Source: Jatrophihabitans sp964252635 (GTDB lineage: Bacteria > Actinomycetota > Actinomycetes > Mycobacteriales > Jatrophihabitantaceae). Taken from it: a stretch of 64,000 bases of DNA. Below, in pieces: positions 17,694 to 26,479 of the stretch. Location of the stretch: positions 54,491-118,490 of the forward strand of contig NZ_CAXUNP010000008.1 in assembly GCF_964252635.1 (NCBI RefSeq), in the 5' to 3' direction. The notes under the pieces were generated by a model. The model saw nothing but the letters and a program-made list of their open reading frames with translations. It had not been told where the DNA came from and searched no databases. Numbering within the stretch: the stretch's first letter is position 1; the number at the start of each line of letters is the position of its first letter. The translations under genes and the position numbers were made by a program.

Positions 17694-18446
17694 ATGACAT
17701 CGGTGCTGCTCTGCAGCGAGCGGGACGGGGTGGCGACGCTCGTGCTGAACCGACCCGACAAGCGGAACGCGCTGGACATCGACGTGTTCCGCGCGCTGGA
17801 CGACCGCCTCGACGACATCGCTGCCCGCGTCGACGAGGTCGGGGCCGTGGTGGTGCGCGGAGCGGGCAGTTGCTTCTCTGCCGGGGCCGACATCTCACGG
17901 CCGACCAAGGCGCCGCGGCACAACTTCCAGGCGTCGGTCATCGAGAAACTGGCCACGCTGCCGCAACCTACCGTCGCCGCGGTGCACGGCCACTGCGTCA
18001 CCGGCGGCCTCGAACTCGCGCTGGCCGCCGACCTGATCGTGGCTTCCGAGTCCGCGCGGTTCGCCGACACGCACGCGTCCTTCGCGCTGGTGGCGGGATG
18101 GGGCATGACGCAGCGTCTGCCGCGGCGCGTCGGTCCCCACAAGGCGCGCGAGATGATGTTCACCGCGAGGCGGTACTCGGGCCGCGAGGCCGAGGCGATG
18201 GGCCTGGCGAGCGTGTGCGTTCCCGATGCGGAGCTCGATGCCGCCGTCGACGGCCTCACCGCGACGATCGTGGCCGGCTCGTGGTTCAGCCATCGCGAGC
18301 ACAAGCGCGTTCTGGTCCGCACCGACGGCATGACCCTTGCCGAGGGGTTGGCCGACGAGGCCTACCGCGTCCCGACCCGGGTCGGACCGGACTTCCGCGC
18401 CCGCGCCGGCGGCCGCTTCGGCCTCAAGCGGGAGGGCACCCGATGA
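17694..18446 (+). CDS. Enoyl-CoA hydratase/isomerase (crotonase) family protein
   Basis: A 250-residue crotonase: LVLNRPDKRNALD at the N-terminus, an oxyanion-hole segment GAGSCFSAGADIS, and HGHCVTGGLELALAADLIVA. The catalytic Glu positions of rat hydratase cannot be confirmed by eye, so hydratase or isomerase/hydrolase activity stays open. GGAGG lies five bases before ATG 17694. The stop overlaps the next crotonase (ATGA), suggesting the two act on related intermediates formed by the dehydrogenases. Confidence 0.88.
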   Translation: MTSVLLCSERDGVATLVLNRPDKRNALDIDVFRALDDRLDDIAARVDEVGAVVVRGAGSCFSAGADISRPTKAPRHNFQASVIEKLATLPQPTVAAVHGHCVTGGLELALAADLIVASESARFADTHASFALVAGWGMTQRLPRRVGPHKAREMMFTARRYSGREAEAMGLASVCVPDAELDAAVDGLTATIVAGSWFSHREHKRVLVRTDGMTLAEGLADEAYRVPTRVGPDFRARAGGRFGLKREGTR

Positions 18447-19216
18447 GCTACGAGACGATCGAGTTCGAGGTCGCGGACCACGTCGCGACGGTCACCCTCG
18501 ACCGTCCCCAGCGCCTGAACGCGTTCAACCAGCAGATGTGCGAGGAGTTCGCCGACGTCTGGCGCCGCGTGCGGCGCGACGACGACGTGCACGTGTCGGT
18601 CGTCCGGGCGAACGGTGAGCGGGCCTTCTGCACCGGCGTGGACGTCGCCCGGGGCATCGACAAGCCGCCGAACCTCTGGATCTGGGACGACCCGGGTACC
18701 CATCTGGGGCCGAAGGCCAACGACTGCTGGAAACCGATGGTGCTCGCCGTCAACGGTATGTGCGCGGGCGGCGCCTTCTACTGGCTCAACGAGGCGGACG
18801 TCGTGATCTGCGACGAGTCGGCGACCTTCTTCGACCCGCACGTCAGCTACGGCATGACGTCGGCGCTCGAACCGATCGGGCTGGCCCGTCGCGTCCCGCT
18901 CGGTGAGGTGCTGCGGTGGGCGCTGGTCGGCCTGGACGAACGTATGTCGGCCCGGCGGGCGCTCGAGATCGGACTCGTCTCGGAGATCACGCCGGACGCG
19001 ACGCTGCGGGAGCGTGCGGCCGAGCTCGCGGCGATCATCGCCGCCAAGCCGAGCGTCGCCACGCAGGGCACCGTGCGGGCGATCTGGCAGTCGCTGGACA
19101 TGACGCGAACCGGCGCCCAGGCCACCGGACTCATGTACACCCAGCTGGGCAACCCGATCGGGCAGGCCCAGGTCGATCGCGCCACCTTCGAGCGGCCGGA
19201 TTGGCGGTTGCGCTGA
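18443..19216 (+). CDS. Enoyl-CoA hydratase/isomerase (crotonase) family protein
   Basis: A 257-residue crotonase with VTLDRPQRLNAFN, ANGERAFCTGVDVARG and NGMCAGGAFYWLNEADVVIC; the GGG of classical hydratases is replaced by AGGAFYW, so a reaction other than simple hydration (for example ring hydrolysis or isomerisation) is possible. The ATG overlaps the preceding stop by 4 bp. Followed by the DUF6282-like gene. Confidence 0.87.
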   Translation: MSYETIEFEVADHVATVTLDRPQRLNAFNQQMCEEFADVWRRVRRDDDVHVSVVRANGERAFCTGVDVARGIDKPPNLWIWDDPGTHLGPKANDCWKPMVLAVNGMCAGGAFYWLNEADVVICDESATFFDPHVSYGMTSALEPIGLARRVPLGEVLRWALVGLDERMSARRALEIGLVSEITPDATLRERAAELAAIIAAKPSVATQGTVRAIWQSLDMTRTGAQATGLMYTQLGNPIGQAQVDRATFERPDWRLR

Positions 19217-20082
19217 CCCGCGGCGCGCCCACGGGTGTCGTCGTCGACGGCGCCGTCGACCTGCACTGCCACTTCGGCCCGGAGCCCCTGATCGAGCGTG
19301 CAGTCGGGACGCCGCACTCCGTCGACCCGCTCGAGGCGGCACGCGACGCGCTGGCGGCGGGTATGTCGGCCATCGTGCTCAAGGGTCACGAGTTCCCGAC
19401 GGCGACGCTAGCGCGCACGGTCGGTCAGCTCGTCCCGGGCCTGCAGGTCGTCGGCGGCATCTGCTGCGACACGCACGTGGGCGGTCTCAACCCGGCGGCG
19501 GTCGAGGTCGCGTTGAACGCGGGCGCGCGCGTCGTGTGGCTGCCGACGATCTCGGCGGCCGACAACAACCCGTTCCTGCGTCGCGTCCGGGGCGCGGGCA
19601 TCCGCACCGTCGACGCCGACGGCCGGCTGCGGCCCGAGGTGCTCGAGATCATGGCGCTCGTCTCCGACCACGACGCGGTCCTCGCCACCGGGCACATCTC
19701 CGCAGCGGAACAGTTCGCGGTCACGCGGGAGTTCGCGCACCGCGGGAAGGTCGTCGTCACCCACGCGATGCAGCGCGGGGTGGGGCCCGAGTTCACGACG
19801 CCCGACTGCGTCGCGCTCGCCGAGCTCGGCGCCGTCATCGAGTTCTCCGCGCACAGCTGCGTCGGCGTCCCCGCGGTGTTCGATGCGGTGGTCGGTGCAC
19901 TCGGTGCGCTCGACCCGCGCCGCGTGGTGCTCTCGACCGACTACGGCTGGACGACCGACGCCCCGCGTCCGGCGCCCGGGCTGCGCGGGTACCTCGAGGC
20001 CCTGTGGGCCGAGGGGGTCGACGAGCGTCTGCTGACCGAGTTCGTCCGCGAGACGCCTGCGCGGCTGCTCGCCCGGGCGTGA
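19201..20082 (+). CDS. DUF6282-like amidohydrolase-fold protein
   Basis: The 293-residue protein has metal-ligand-like motifs of the amidohydrolase superfamily: DLHCHFGPEP at the N-terminus, a Lys in IVLKGHE, VLATGHIS, VVTHAMQ and LSTDYGW. I place it in the DUF6282 group from memory of that pattern, with no known reaction. No ATG or GTG precedes the HCH motif in frame; TTG 19201, overlapping the crotonase stop by 16 bp, is the only reasonable start. In the crotonase operon it may hydrolyse a lactone or cyclic intermediate, but this is inference. Confidence 0.75.
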   Translation: MAVALTRGAPTGVVVDGAVDLHCHFGPEPLIERAVGTPHSVDPLEAARDALAAGMSAIVLKGHEFPTATLARTVGQLVPGLQVVGGICCDTHVGGLNPAAVEVALNAGARVVWLPTISAADNNPFLRRVRGAGIRTVDADGRLRPEVLEIMALVSDHDAVLATGHISAAEQFAVTREFAHRGKVVVTHAMQRGVGPEFTTPDCVALAELGAVIEFSAHSCVGVPAVFDAVVGALGALDPRRVVLSTDYGWTTDAPRPAPGLRGYLEALWAEGVDERLLTEFVRETPARLLARA

Positions 20083-20104
20083 CGCCGGCGCGCGGTTGCT
20101 GCTA

Positions 20105-20122
20105 AACAGGACACTGTTATAA
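20105..20122 (+). promoter_or_regulatory. Candidate operator AACAGGACACTGTT overlapping promoter of pair 4
   Basis: The inverted repeat AACAG-GACA-CTGTT is followed directly by ATAA, and the AT-rich TATAACT that follows is the likely -10 of the pair 4 operon. A near copy (16 of 18 bases) occurs on the minus strand at 38345-38362. Position over the promoter fits repressor binding; the binding protein is unknown. Confidence 0.45.
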
Positions 20123-20153
20123 CTAGGTGGCTGACGACAGACAGAGGTACCAG

Positions 20154-21218
20154 ATGACGGCGTCCGGCGACGAGATCGCACAGCTCCGCGCCGTCGTCCA
20201 GGACTTTCTCCGCTCGAATCTGCCGATGTCCGCCGTGCGCACGGCCGGGGAGAAGGGCACCTTCGACACGCGGGCCTGGCGGTCGCTGTCCGACTCCCTC
20301 GGCCTGACCGGGATCGGGATCCCGGAGGAGCTCGGGGGTGCGGGTCACTCGTTCCGCGAACTCGGGGTGGTGCTCGAGGAGTTCGGAGCCGCGCTGGCCC
20401 CCGTGCCCTTGCTGTCCTCGGCGGTCGCCGCCGCGGCCGTGCTGGCCGGTGACGAGGGCGAGCCCAGGGCGGCGCTGCTGCCCGGGCTCGCGGGCGGACG
20501 CACGATCGCGGCGCCGTGGTTCGGCGCCGGGCTGGTCGTGACCGGGGAGGGGCTGGTGCACGGCCGGGCCGGTCACGTCCCCGACGGCGCACACGCCGAC
20601 GTCTTCGTGCTGGCCGCCACCGACCCCGGCTCGCCGGACGACGAGATGCTGCTCGTTGTCGACGCCGACACCTCTGGCGTCAGCGTGCAGGCGCTGAACG
20701 CCCTCGACCCCACCCGGCCGATCGCCGCCGTCCGGTTCGACGGTGCGGCGTCGACCGTTCTCGGCCGGGGCGCGGCGCTGATGGAACGGGCCCGGACCGT
20801 GCAGCAGGCGGCGGTCGCGTGCGAGCAGGTGGGCGGCGCGGCCCGCTGCCTCGAGATGATCGTCGACTACGCCAAGACCCGCCACCAGTTCGGCGCGCCC
20901 ATCGGTTCCTTCCAGGCCGTCAAGCACCGGTGCGCCGACATGCTGGTCGAGCTGGAGGCGGCCCGCTCGATCGCCTACCACCTTCGGGACTCGCTCGCGG
21001 ACGGCGACGGCGAGCCGGGCTCCGCCGCCGCGGCCGCGGCGTGGTGCAGCGAGACGTACGTGCACATCGCCCAGGAGACGATCCAACTCCACGGCGGTAT
21101 CGGCTTCACCTGGGAGCACGACGCGCACCTGCACGTCCGGCGCGCGCGCTCCGATCAGCTGCTCTACGGAACGCCGCGCGACCACCGGCGGACCCTCGCC
21201 GACCTGATGGGACTCTGA
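20154..21218 (+). CDS. Acyl-CoA dehydrogenase, small/beta-type subunit of pair 4
   Basis: The 354-residue beta-type subunit has ELGGAGHSFRELGVVLEEFG, TRHQFGAPIGSFQAVKHR and QLHGGIGFTWEHDAHLHV. ATG 20154 has AGAGG six bases upstream; a GTG at 20127 would add nine residues but lies next to the presumed -10. It is followed two bases later by its large partner. The pair sits behind the inverted repeat at 20105-20122. Confidence 0.88.
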   Translation: MTASGDEIAQLRAVVQDFLRSNLPMSAVRTAGEKGTFDTRAWRSLSDSLGLTGIGIPEELGGAGHSFRELGVVLEEFGAALAPVPLLSSAVAAAAVLAGDEGEPRAALLPGLAGGRTIAAPWFGAGLVVTGEGLVHGRAGHVPDGAHADVFVLAATDPGSPDDEMLLVVDADTSGVSVQALNALDPTRPIAAVRFDGAASTVLGRGAALMERARTVQQAAVACEQVGGAARCLEMIVDYAKTRHQFGAPIGSFQAVKHRCADMLVELEAARSIAYHLRDSLADGDGEPGSAAAAAAWCSETYVHIAQETIQLHGGIGFTWEHDAHLHVRRARSDQLLYGTPRDHRRTLADLMGL

Positions 21219-21220
21219 CG

Positions 21221-22447
21221 ATGACCTCGCCGCACACCGAGACCGCCGCCGTGGTTGCCGAGCCTGCCGCCGCCCCGGACACGCGCGACGGCGCGCCGGT
21301 CGACGCTTTCCGCGCGAGGCTCCGTGCGTTCCTCTCCGCCGAGCACCCGGGCCGCAGCCCGAAGGGCGACCGCGGGGCCCGGACCCGGTGGCAGCAGGAC
21401 TGGGCCGCCACCCTGTTCGACCACGGCTTCGCCGGCCCGTCGTGGCCCCGCGAGTACGGGGGCTGCGACCTCGGTCTGGACGAGCAGATCGTGTACTACC
21501 AGGAGCTCGCCCGGGCACGGGTGCCCGGCCATCCCGGCAACGGTCCGAGCATCGCGGGCCCGACCATCCTGACCTTCGGCACCCCGGCCCAGCGCGAGCG
21601 CTTCCTGCAACCCATGCTGCGCGCCGACGAGGTCTGGGCCCAGGGATTCTCCGAACCCGAGGCCGGCTCCGACCTGCCGGCCCTGCGCACGACCGCCCGC
21701 CTCGACGGCGACGCCTATGTCGTGAACGGCCAGAAGGTCTGGAGCAGCAACGCCGACGTCGCGGACTGGCTGTTCGCACTCGTCCGGACGGGAACCCAGC
21801 AGTCGCGTTCCGCGGGCATCACCTACCTGCTCATCGACCTCACGACGTCCGGCATCACGGTCCGGCCGATCCGCGACCTGTCCGGCGGCTCGCACTTCTG
21901 CGAGATCTTCTTCGACGACGTCCGGGTGCCGGTCGACAACCGGATCGGCGAGCAGGACGGCGGATGGGGTGTGGCGCGGGCCAGTCTGGGCCACGAGCGC
22001 GCCACCCGGGCCCTGAGCCAGGCGGCGCTGTTCCGCCGCGCCTGGGACGAGCTGGTGACGTTGTTGCAGGACCGCGGAGCACTGGCCGACGAGACGGCCC
22101 GCGACCGGGTCGCGGCGTTCGAGATCCGGGTGCGCATCATGCAACTGACGGCACAGCGCACCATCGACCAGATCCGCCGGACCGGCGAGCCGGGCGCCGC
22201 GTCCTCGACGTCCCGCCTCTACCAGAGCCTGCTCGAACAGGGCCTGTACGAGCTCGCGATGGAGCTGCTCGGCCCCGACGCGGTGCTGCTCGACGCCGAC
22301 TCCGGGGCGGTGCAGGGCGGCCGGTGGGTACGCAACTACCTGCGCAGCCGCGCGGCGACCATCGGAACCGGCACCGCCGAGATCCAGCGCAACACGATCG
22401 CCGAACGGGTACTCGGCCTGCCGCAGATCTTCACTCCGACGCGGTGA
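21221..22447 (+). CDS. Acyl-CoA dehydrogenase, large (catalytic-type) subunit of pair 4
   Basis: The 408-residue large-type enzyme has GFSEPEAGSDLPALR, NGQKVWSSNADVAD, a LGHERATR segment with Glu 259 at the proposed catalytic position, and IGTGTAEIQRNTIAERVLGLP. The first 30 residues are Ala/Glu/Pro-rich and look disordered. It overlaps the alpha/beta hydrolase gene by GTGA. Pairing with the 20154 product follows from adjacency and type. Confidence 0.9.
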   Translation: MTSPHTETAAVVAEPAAAPDTRDGAPVDAFRARLRAFLSAEHPGRSPKGDRGARTRWQQDWAATLFDHGFAGPSWPREYGGCDLGLDEQIVYYQELARARVPGHPGNGPSIAGPTILTFGTPAQRERFLQPMLRADEVWAQGFSEPEAGSDLPALRTTARLDGDAYVVNGQKVWSSNADVADWLFALVRTGTQQSRSAGITYLLIDLTTSGITVRPIRDLSGGSHFCEIFFDDVRVPVDNRIGEQDGGWGVARASLGHERATRALSQAALFRRAWDELVTLLQDRGALADETARDRVAAFEIRVRIMQLTAQRTIDQIRRTGEPGAASSTSRLYQSLLEQGLYELAMELLGPDAVLLDADSGAVQGGRWVRNYLRSRAATIGTGTAEIQRNTIAERVLGLPQIFTPTR

Positions 22448-23298
22448 GCCCCGCCCCCGCGCTGTCGACGGTGACCATCGGGAACGGCCCCGTCGCGCTC
22501 GTCACGGACGAGTACCGGGTGCCCGACGCGCGAGGCGTGGTCCTGCTGTGGCACGGCGGCGGGCAGACCCGTCACTCGTGGAAGGCCACGGCCGAGCACG
22601 TCGCCCGGGCGGGTTGGACGGCGGTGTCCGTCGACACCCGTGGGCACGGCGACAGCACGTGGGCCCCCGACGGGGACTACTCGATGGACGTATTGGTGGG
22701 CGACGTCGTCGCCGCGGCGCAGCGGTACCCGTCGCCCGTCCTCATCGGGGCCTCGCTGGGTGGCCTGATGTCGTTGGTGGCGGTGGGGACGGGGCGGGTC
22801 GCGGCGCGTGGCCTCGTCCTCGTCGACGTCGCACCCCGCATCGAGCGGGACGGCACGCGACGCATCGGCGAGTTCATGCGGCGCCACGCCGAGACCGGAT
22901 TCGCCGACCTCGACGAGGTGGCCGATGCCGTCGCGGCCTACAACCCGCATCGACCGCGGCCGACCAGCACCGACGGGTTGCGCAAGAACGTGCGCCGTCG
23001 CGACGACGGGCGCTGGTACTGGCACTGGGATCCCCGCATGATGCGTGCCGACGCCGACGAGCCGTCGCGTCAGGTGGACGTCGACATGCTGCGCTCGGCG
23101 GCGCGTCGGATCTCGGTGCCCACGCTGCTCGTACGGGGTCGCCAGTCGGACGTGCTCAGCGAGGAGGGGGTCCGGGACTTCCTGGAGCTGGTGCCGCACG
23201 CCGGCTTCGTCGATGTCGGCGGGACGGGACACATGGTCGCCGGCGACGACAACGACGCCTTCGGCGGGGCCATCACGGAGTTCCTGGCCCGCGTGTGA
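22444..23298 (+). CDS. Alpha/beta hydrolase
   Basis: The 284-residue hydrolase has the oxyanion segment LLWHGGG near residue 35, the nucleophile elbow GASLGG, DTRGHGDS, and a late GTGHMVAGD with the catalytic His. The acid is probably the Asp in RQSDVLSEEG. It could cleave a C-C bond, ester or thioester; the family does not tell. GTG start is coupled to the dehydrogenase before it and the stop is 4 bp from the convergent flavoprotein gene. Confidence 0.88.
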   Translation: MSPAPALSTVTIGNGPVALVTDEYRVPDARGVVLLWHGGGQTRHSWKATAEHVARAGWTAVSVDTRGHGDSTWAPDGDYSMDVLVGDVVAAAQRYPSPVLIGASLGGLMSLVAVGTGRVAARGLVLVDVAPRIERDGTRRIGEFMRRHAETGFADLDEVADAVAAYNPHRPRPTSTDGLRKNVRRRDDGRWYWHWDPRMMRADADEPSRQVDVDMLRSAARRISVPTLLVRGRQSDVLSEEGVRDFLELVPHAGFVDVGGTGHMVAGDDNDAFGGAITEFLARV

Positions 23299-23302
23299 CG
23301 TG

Positions 23303-24319
23303 TCAGCCCAACGGTGCGGGCTGCGCTCGGCTCGCGACCACCGGATCGGCGGCGACGTCGCTCATGTCCGGTGTCCGGCACGCGGTCACGTAGTCGGCGC
23401 GCAGGCGCGCGACGAGGTCGGCGACGGTGGGCAGGTCGTCGATCAGGTCGATGCCCTGGCCGGCGGACCACACGGTCTTCCAGGGGCGCGCGGTGTCGGG
23501 CAGGTGGCCGTACGAGCGCCCGCTCCCGGTCGGCGTCGGCAGGGCCTGCGGGTCGAGACCGGCGAGCCGCATGGACTCGACCATCCAGTTCGCGGGCACG
23601 CCCGCGATGTCCGCGGTGAACCGCAGGTCCGACGAGGTGCCCTCGAGGATGAGGCGCTTGTAGTCGGCCGAGGCCCGCGACTCCTCGGTCGCGATGAAAC
23701 GGGTGCCCATGTAGGCGAGGTCCGCACCGAGGATCTCGGCGGCACGGATCGCCGCGCCGGTCGACACCGAGCCGGCCATCGTGATCGTGCCGTCGAACAT
23801 GGCGCGGATCCTGGGAACGAGAACGAGATGGCCGATCGGTCCCGAGTGGCCACCGCCGCCGGCACCGATGCAGGTCAGGCCGTCGACCCCGGCGGCGATC
23901 GCCTTCTCGGCGAACCGCAGGGAGGTGACGTCATGCCAGATCTCGAGTCCGTGCTCGTGCACCCGGGCGGCCATGTCCGCCGGATCGCCGCCGGCGGTGA
24001 TGATCACGCGTACGCCGCGACGGGCGCACAGGGCCAGTGTGCGCTCGATGACCTCAGCGGGGAGCTGCATGCGCAGGTTGACGCCTGTCGGGGCGACCCG
24101 TCGGCGCGGCTCGGCCTCCTGCAGCTCGGTGAGGGCGTCGTCGATCTCGGTCAGCCACTGCTCGAAGGTGTTCTCGTCGCCGGCGTTGCTGAACGGCAGC
24201 ACGCCCAGAACGCCCGCGGCGCAGGCCGCATGGACGAGTTCCGGCCCCGTGACCGTGTACATCGGCGCGCAGACGGCCGGCAGCGTGAGCCGATCGCGGA
24301 TCGTCGCACTGAGGGTCAT
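23303..24319 (-). CDS. Nitronate monooxygenase-like FMN flavoprotein
   Basis: A 338-residue TIM-barrel flavoprotein: LPAVCAPMYTVTGPELVHAA at the start, VRVIITAGGDP, CIGAGGGGHSGPIG with the conserved His, and ILGADLAYMGTRFIATEES for phosphate binding. Members oxidise nitronates, but many relatives in CoA-catabolic clusters are of unknown or enoyl-reductase-like function. ATG 24319 has AAGG nine bases upstream. It is divergent from the GntR gene, with the operator-like palindrome over its own probable -10 (TAAACT). Confidence 0.85.
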   Translation of the reverse strand: MTLSATIRDRLTLPAVCAPMYTVTGPELVHAACAAGVLGVLPFSNAGDENTFEQWLTEIDDALTELQEAEPRRRVAPTGVNLRMQLPAEVIERTLALCARRGVRVIITAGGDPADMAARVHEHGLEIWHDVTSLRFAEKAIAAGVDGLTCIGAGGGGHSGPIGHLVLVPRIRAMFDGTITMAGSVSTGAAIRAAEILGADLAYMGTRFIATEESRASADYKRLILEGTSSDLRFTADIAGVPANWMVESMRLAGLDPQALPTPTGSGRSYGHLPDTARPWKTVWSAGQGIDLIDDLPTVADLVARLRADYVTACRTPDMSDVAADPVVASRAQPAPLG

Positions 24320-24352
24320 GGCAGTCAGCCTTCACGCCGGAGACAAAAGCAC

Positions 24353-24368
24353 AATCAGTTTACTCATT
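24353..24368. promoter_or_regulatory. Candidate GntR/FadR-type operator AATnAGTnnACTnATT
   Basis: AATCAGTTTACTCATT has perfect inverted arms AATnAGT / ACTnATT around the GTnnAC core known for FadR-subfamily sites. It lies between a GntR/FCD regulator gene and the divergent flavoprotein gene, which is the usual place for an autoregulatory operator. Confidence 0.6.
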
Positions 24369-24477
24369 GGCCGCACGGGTGCGACGACGGAGCCCCGCGT
24401 CGCCGGGTGCACGGGAGATCCGCAGGCCGACCCATAAGCTGACCGGGGGGAGGTGTCGTCGAGTGCCAGGAGATCGC

Positions 24478-25272
24478 ATGTCGCCAGCCCGGTCCGATTC
24501 CGCGTCGGGCTCGCACCCCGACTCGGCCGCCGAGGCGCTGCGACCGCATCGGGTGCCGAAGCTCGCGGAGATCATCGCCGCCGAGCTGCGGGCGCGCATC
24601 CTCGGCGGTGAGCTGTCTCCCGGCGAGTCCCTGCTGGGTGAGTCGACCCTCATGGAGCAGTACGCGGTCTCGCGCCCGACGCTGCGCGAGGCGTTGCGCC
24701 TGCTCGAGGCGCAGAACCTGATCGTGGTGCGCCGTGGATCCCACAAGGGACCGGTGGTCGTCCACCCCGAGGTGGACGTCGTGGCGCGGGCCGTCGCGAT
24801 CCAGCTGATCCTGCGCGAGGCCACGCTCGCCGACGTGGTCCAGTTCCGCACGATCTACGAGCCGACGGCGGCGCGGATGGCGGCGCAGGCAGCGTCCGCG
24901 GATGCCGTGGCCGTGCTGCGCGAGGTGCTCTCGGAGGAGGAGCGCGTCCTCGACGACCACAACGCGTTCGCCCGGGTGTCCTGGCGGTTCCACTCCGTCC
25001 TGATCGGGATGGCCGGCAACGCCACGATGGACATCATCACCGAGAGCCTGCAGTACATCAGCGCGAAGGACGCGGCGATGGCGATGTCCTCCGCACCGGA
25101 CCGCGCGTCGTGGTCGCGCAAGAGCCTCAAGGCGCACCGCCGGCTGGTCGACCTCATCGAGGCGGGTGACGCCGAACAGGCCGAGCGGTTCTGGGCCGAG
25201 CACATGCGTGTGGTCGCCGAGATGCAGAGCCCCTGGTCGCACGACCGCCGCATCACCGAACTGCTCGACTGA
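24478..25272 (+). CDS. GntR family transcriptional regulator, FadR/FCD subgroup
   Basis: The 264-residue regulator has an N-terminal winged helix-turn-helix (MEQYAVSRPTLREALRLLEA, residues about 60-80, with the wing at VVRRGSHKGPVV) and an alpha-helical FCD effector domain (about 105-240) whose His/Asp/Arg residues may bind a metal and an acid or acyl-CoA. AGGAG five bases before ATG 24478 sets the start. Being the only regulator in the 35-kb catabolic island, it is the best candidate for local control, probably relieved by a pathway intermediate. Confidence 0.92.
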   Translation: MSPARSDSASGSHPDSAAEALRPHRVPKLAEIIAAELRARILGGELSPGESLLGESTLMEQYAVSRPTLREALRLLEAQNLIVVRRGSHKGPVVVHPEVDVVARAVAIQLILREATLADVVQFRTIYEPTAARMAAQAASADAVAVLREVLSEEERVLDDHNAFARVSWRFHSVLIGMAGNATMDIITESLQYISAKDAAMAMSSAPDRASWSRKSLKAHRRLVDLIEAGDAEQAERFWAEHMRVVAEMQSPWSHDRRITELLD

Positions 25273-25284
25273 GCGCCAGCGTCC

Positions 25285-26328
25285 TCAGTGCCAGGGGTCG
25301 ACGACGATCCGGCCCGTCGTCGCACCGTTGCCGACGTCCTGCAGCCGTGTCGCCGCCCGGGCCATGGGCACGACGTCGCCGACGAGCGGCCGCACGACGC
25401 CGGCGGCACACATCTCGCCGATCCGCTCCAGCGCCGCGCGCACGTGGTCGGGCTCGCGCTGCACGTGCAGCCCGACGTTGACCCCCACGATCGACCAGCT
25501 CCCGAGCAGCGGGCGGTTGAGCCGCGCTGTCGCGATGGCGCCCGCGGCGAACCCCACCACCAGGTACCGCGCCCCGAACGCCAGGTAGCGCTGCGCGTCG
25601 ACGTACGTGTCCCCACCGACCGGGTCGAAGACGACGTCCGCACCGCGACCGCCGGTCTCGACCAGCACCCGTTCGGAGACCGTCCCGCGCGTCGAGTCGA
25701 TCACGAGGTGGGCACCGAGCCCTCGTGCGACCTGCACCTTGTGCGCGCCGCGGACGACGCCGATGACGCGCGCTCCAGCCGCTAGCCCGAGTTGCACGGC
25801 CGCGCTGCCGACACCGCCGGCCGCTGCGGTCACGACGAGGGTCTCGCGCGCGGCCAGGTGACCTCGTTCGTGCAACCCGAACCAGGCCGTCGTGTAGGCG
25901 GAGGTGAGGGCGGCCGCCTGCGCGTCGTTCAGGGCGGCGGGCACGGGGAAGGCGCTGTCCCGGTCGACGACCGCGAACTGGGCCAGCGCGCCGACACCGC
26001 CCGGCAGCACCGCCGCGACCCGGGTGCCGAGCCCGACACCGGTTGCCGCCCGCCCGGACGTGTCGCCACCCACGACGATCCCCGCCACCTCCGCCCCCGG
26101 GGTGAACGGCACCTGCTGGGGCACCTGGTAGGCGCCGCGGCACAGCAGTACGTCCGGGAACCCCAGCGCCGCACCGGCCACCTTCACCAGGAGCTGGCCC
26201 GGGCCGGGCTCGGGGACGTCGACGGTCCGCAACGCCAGCACGTTCGCCGGCTCGCCGACCGCGTCGGCGTACCACCGGAGCATGCCGGTCACCGCCGCGC
26301 CACCGCCGACCGCCCGTTGACCGAACAC
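25285..26328 (-). CDS. Zinc-free MDR oxidoreductase (quinone oxidoreductase/acryloyl-CoA reductase-like)
   Basis: The 347-residue medium-chain reductase shows the N-terminal GroES-like domain (LLVKVAGAALGFPDVLLCRG), the NADPH Rossmann motif (VTAAAGGVGSAAVQLGLAAG) and FDPVGGDTY, without the zinc ligand set, as in NADPH:quinone oxidoreductases and enoyl reductases. GTG 26328 has GGAGGAG eight bases upstream and is preferred over the internal ATG 26283. It likely reduces an activated C=C bond. Divergent from the ferredoxin/P450 operon. Confidence 0.87.
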   Translation of the reverse strand: MFGQRAVGGGAAVTGMLRWYADAVGEPANVLALRTVDVPEPGPGQLLVKVAGAALGFPDVLLCRGAYQVPQQVPFTPGAEVAGIVVGGDTSGRAATGVGLGTRVAAVLPGGVGALAQFAVVDRDSAFPVPAALNDAQAAALTSAYTTAWFGLHERGHLAARETLVVTAAAGGVGSAAVQLGLAAGARVIGVVRGAHKVQVARGLGAHLVIDSTRGTVSERVLVETGGRGADVVFDPVGGDTYVDAQRYLAFGARYLVVGFAAGAIATARLNRPLLGSWSIVGVNVGLHVQREPDHVRAALERIGEMCAAGVVRPLVGDVVPMARAATRLQDVGNGATTGRIVVDPWH

Positions 26329-26400
26329 GTCATGAGCTCCTCCGTCCGCTGCGGGCCGGCGCACCACCGCGCCGCGGTCGGGACGCGCGCCGAGAGCCCG

Positions 26401-26440
26401 TTGCTTGCGCTGTGTGCGATCACTAGGTTAGACAAGTTAG
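26401..26440 (+). promoter_or_regulatory. Promoter of the ferredoxin-P450 operon with GTTAG direct repeat
   Basis: TTGCTT (26401-26406) and TAGGTT (26424-26429) are separated by 17 bp. A direct repeat GTTAG-ACAA-GTTAG at 26427-26440 covers the -10 and could bind a regulator. Divergent gene on the other side starts at 26328. Confidence 0.5.
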
Positions 26441-26479
26441 GGAAATCGTCGCCGGCTCCCCGCGGAAAGGCACTCGCAC

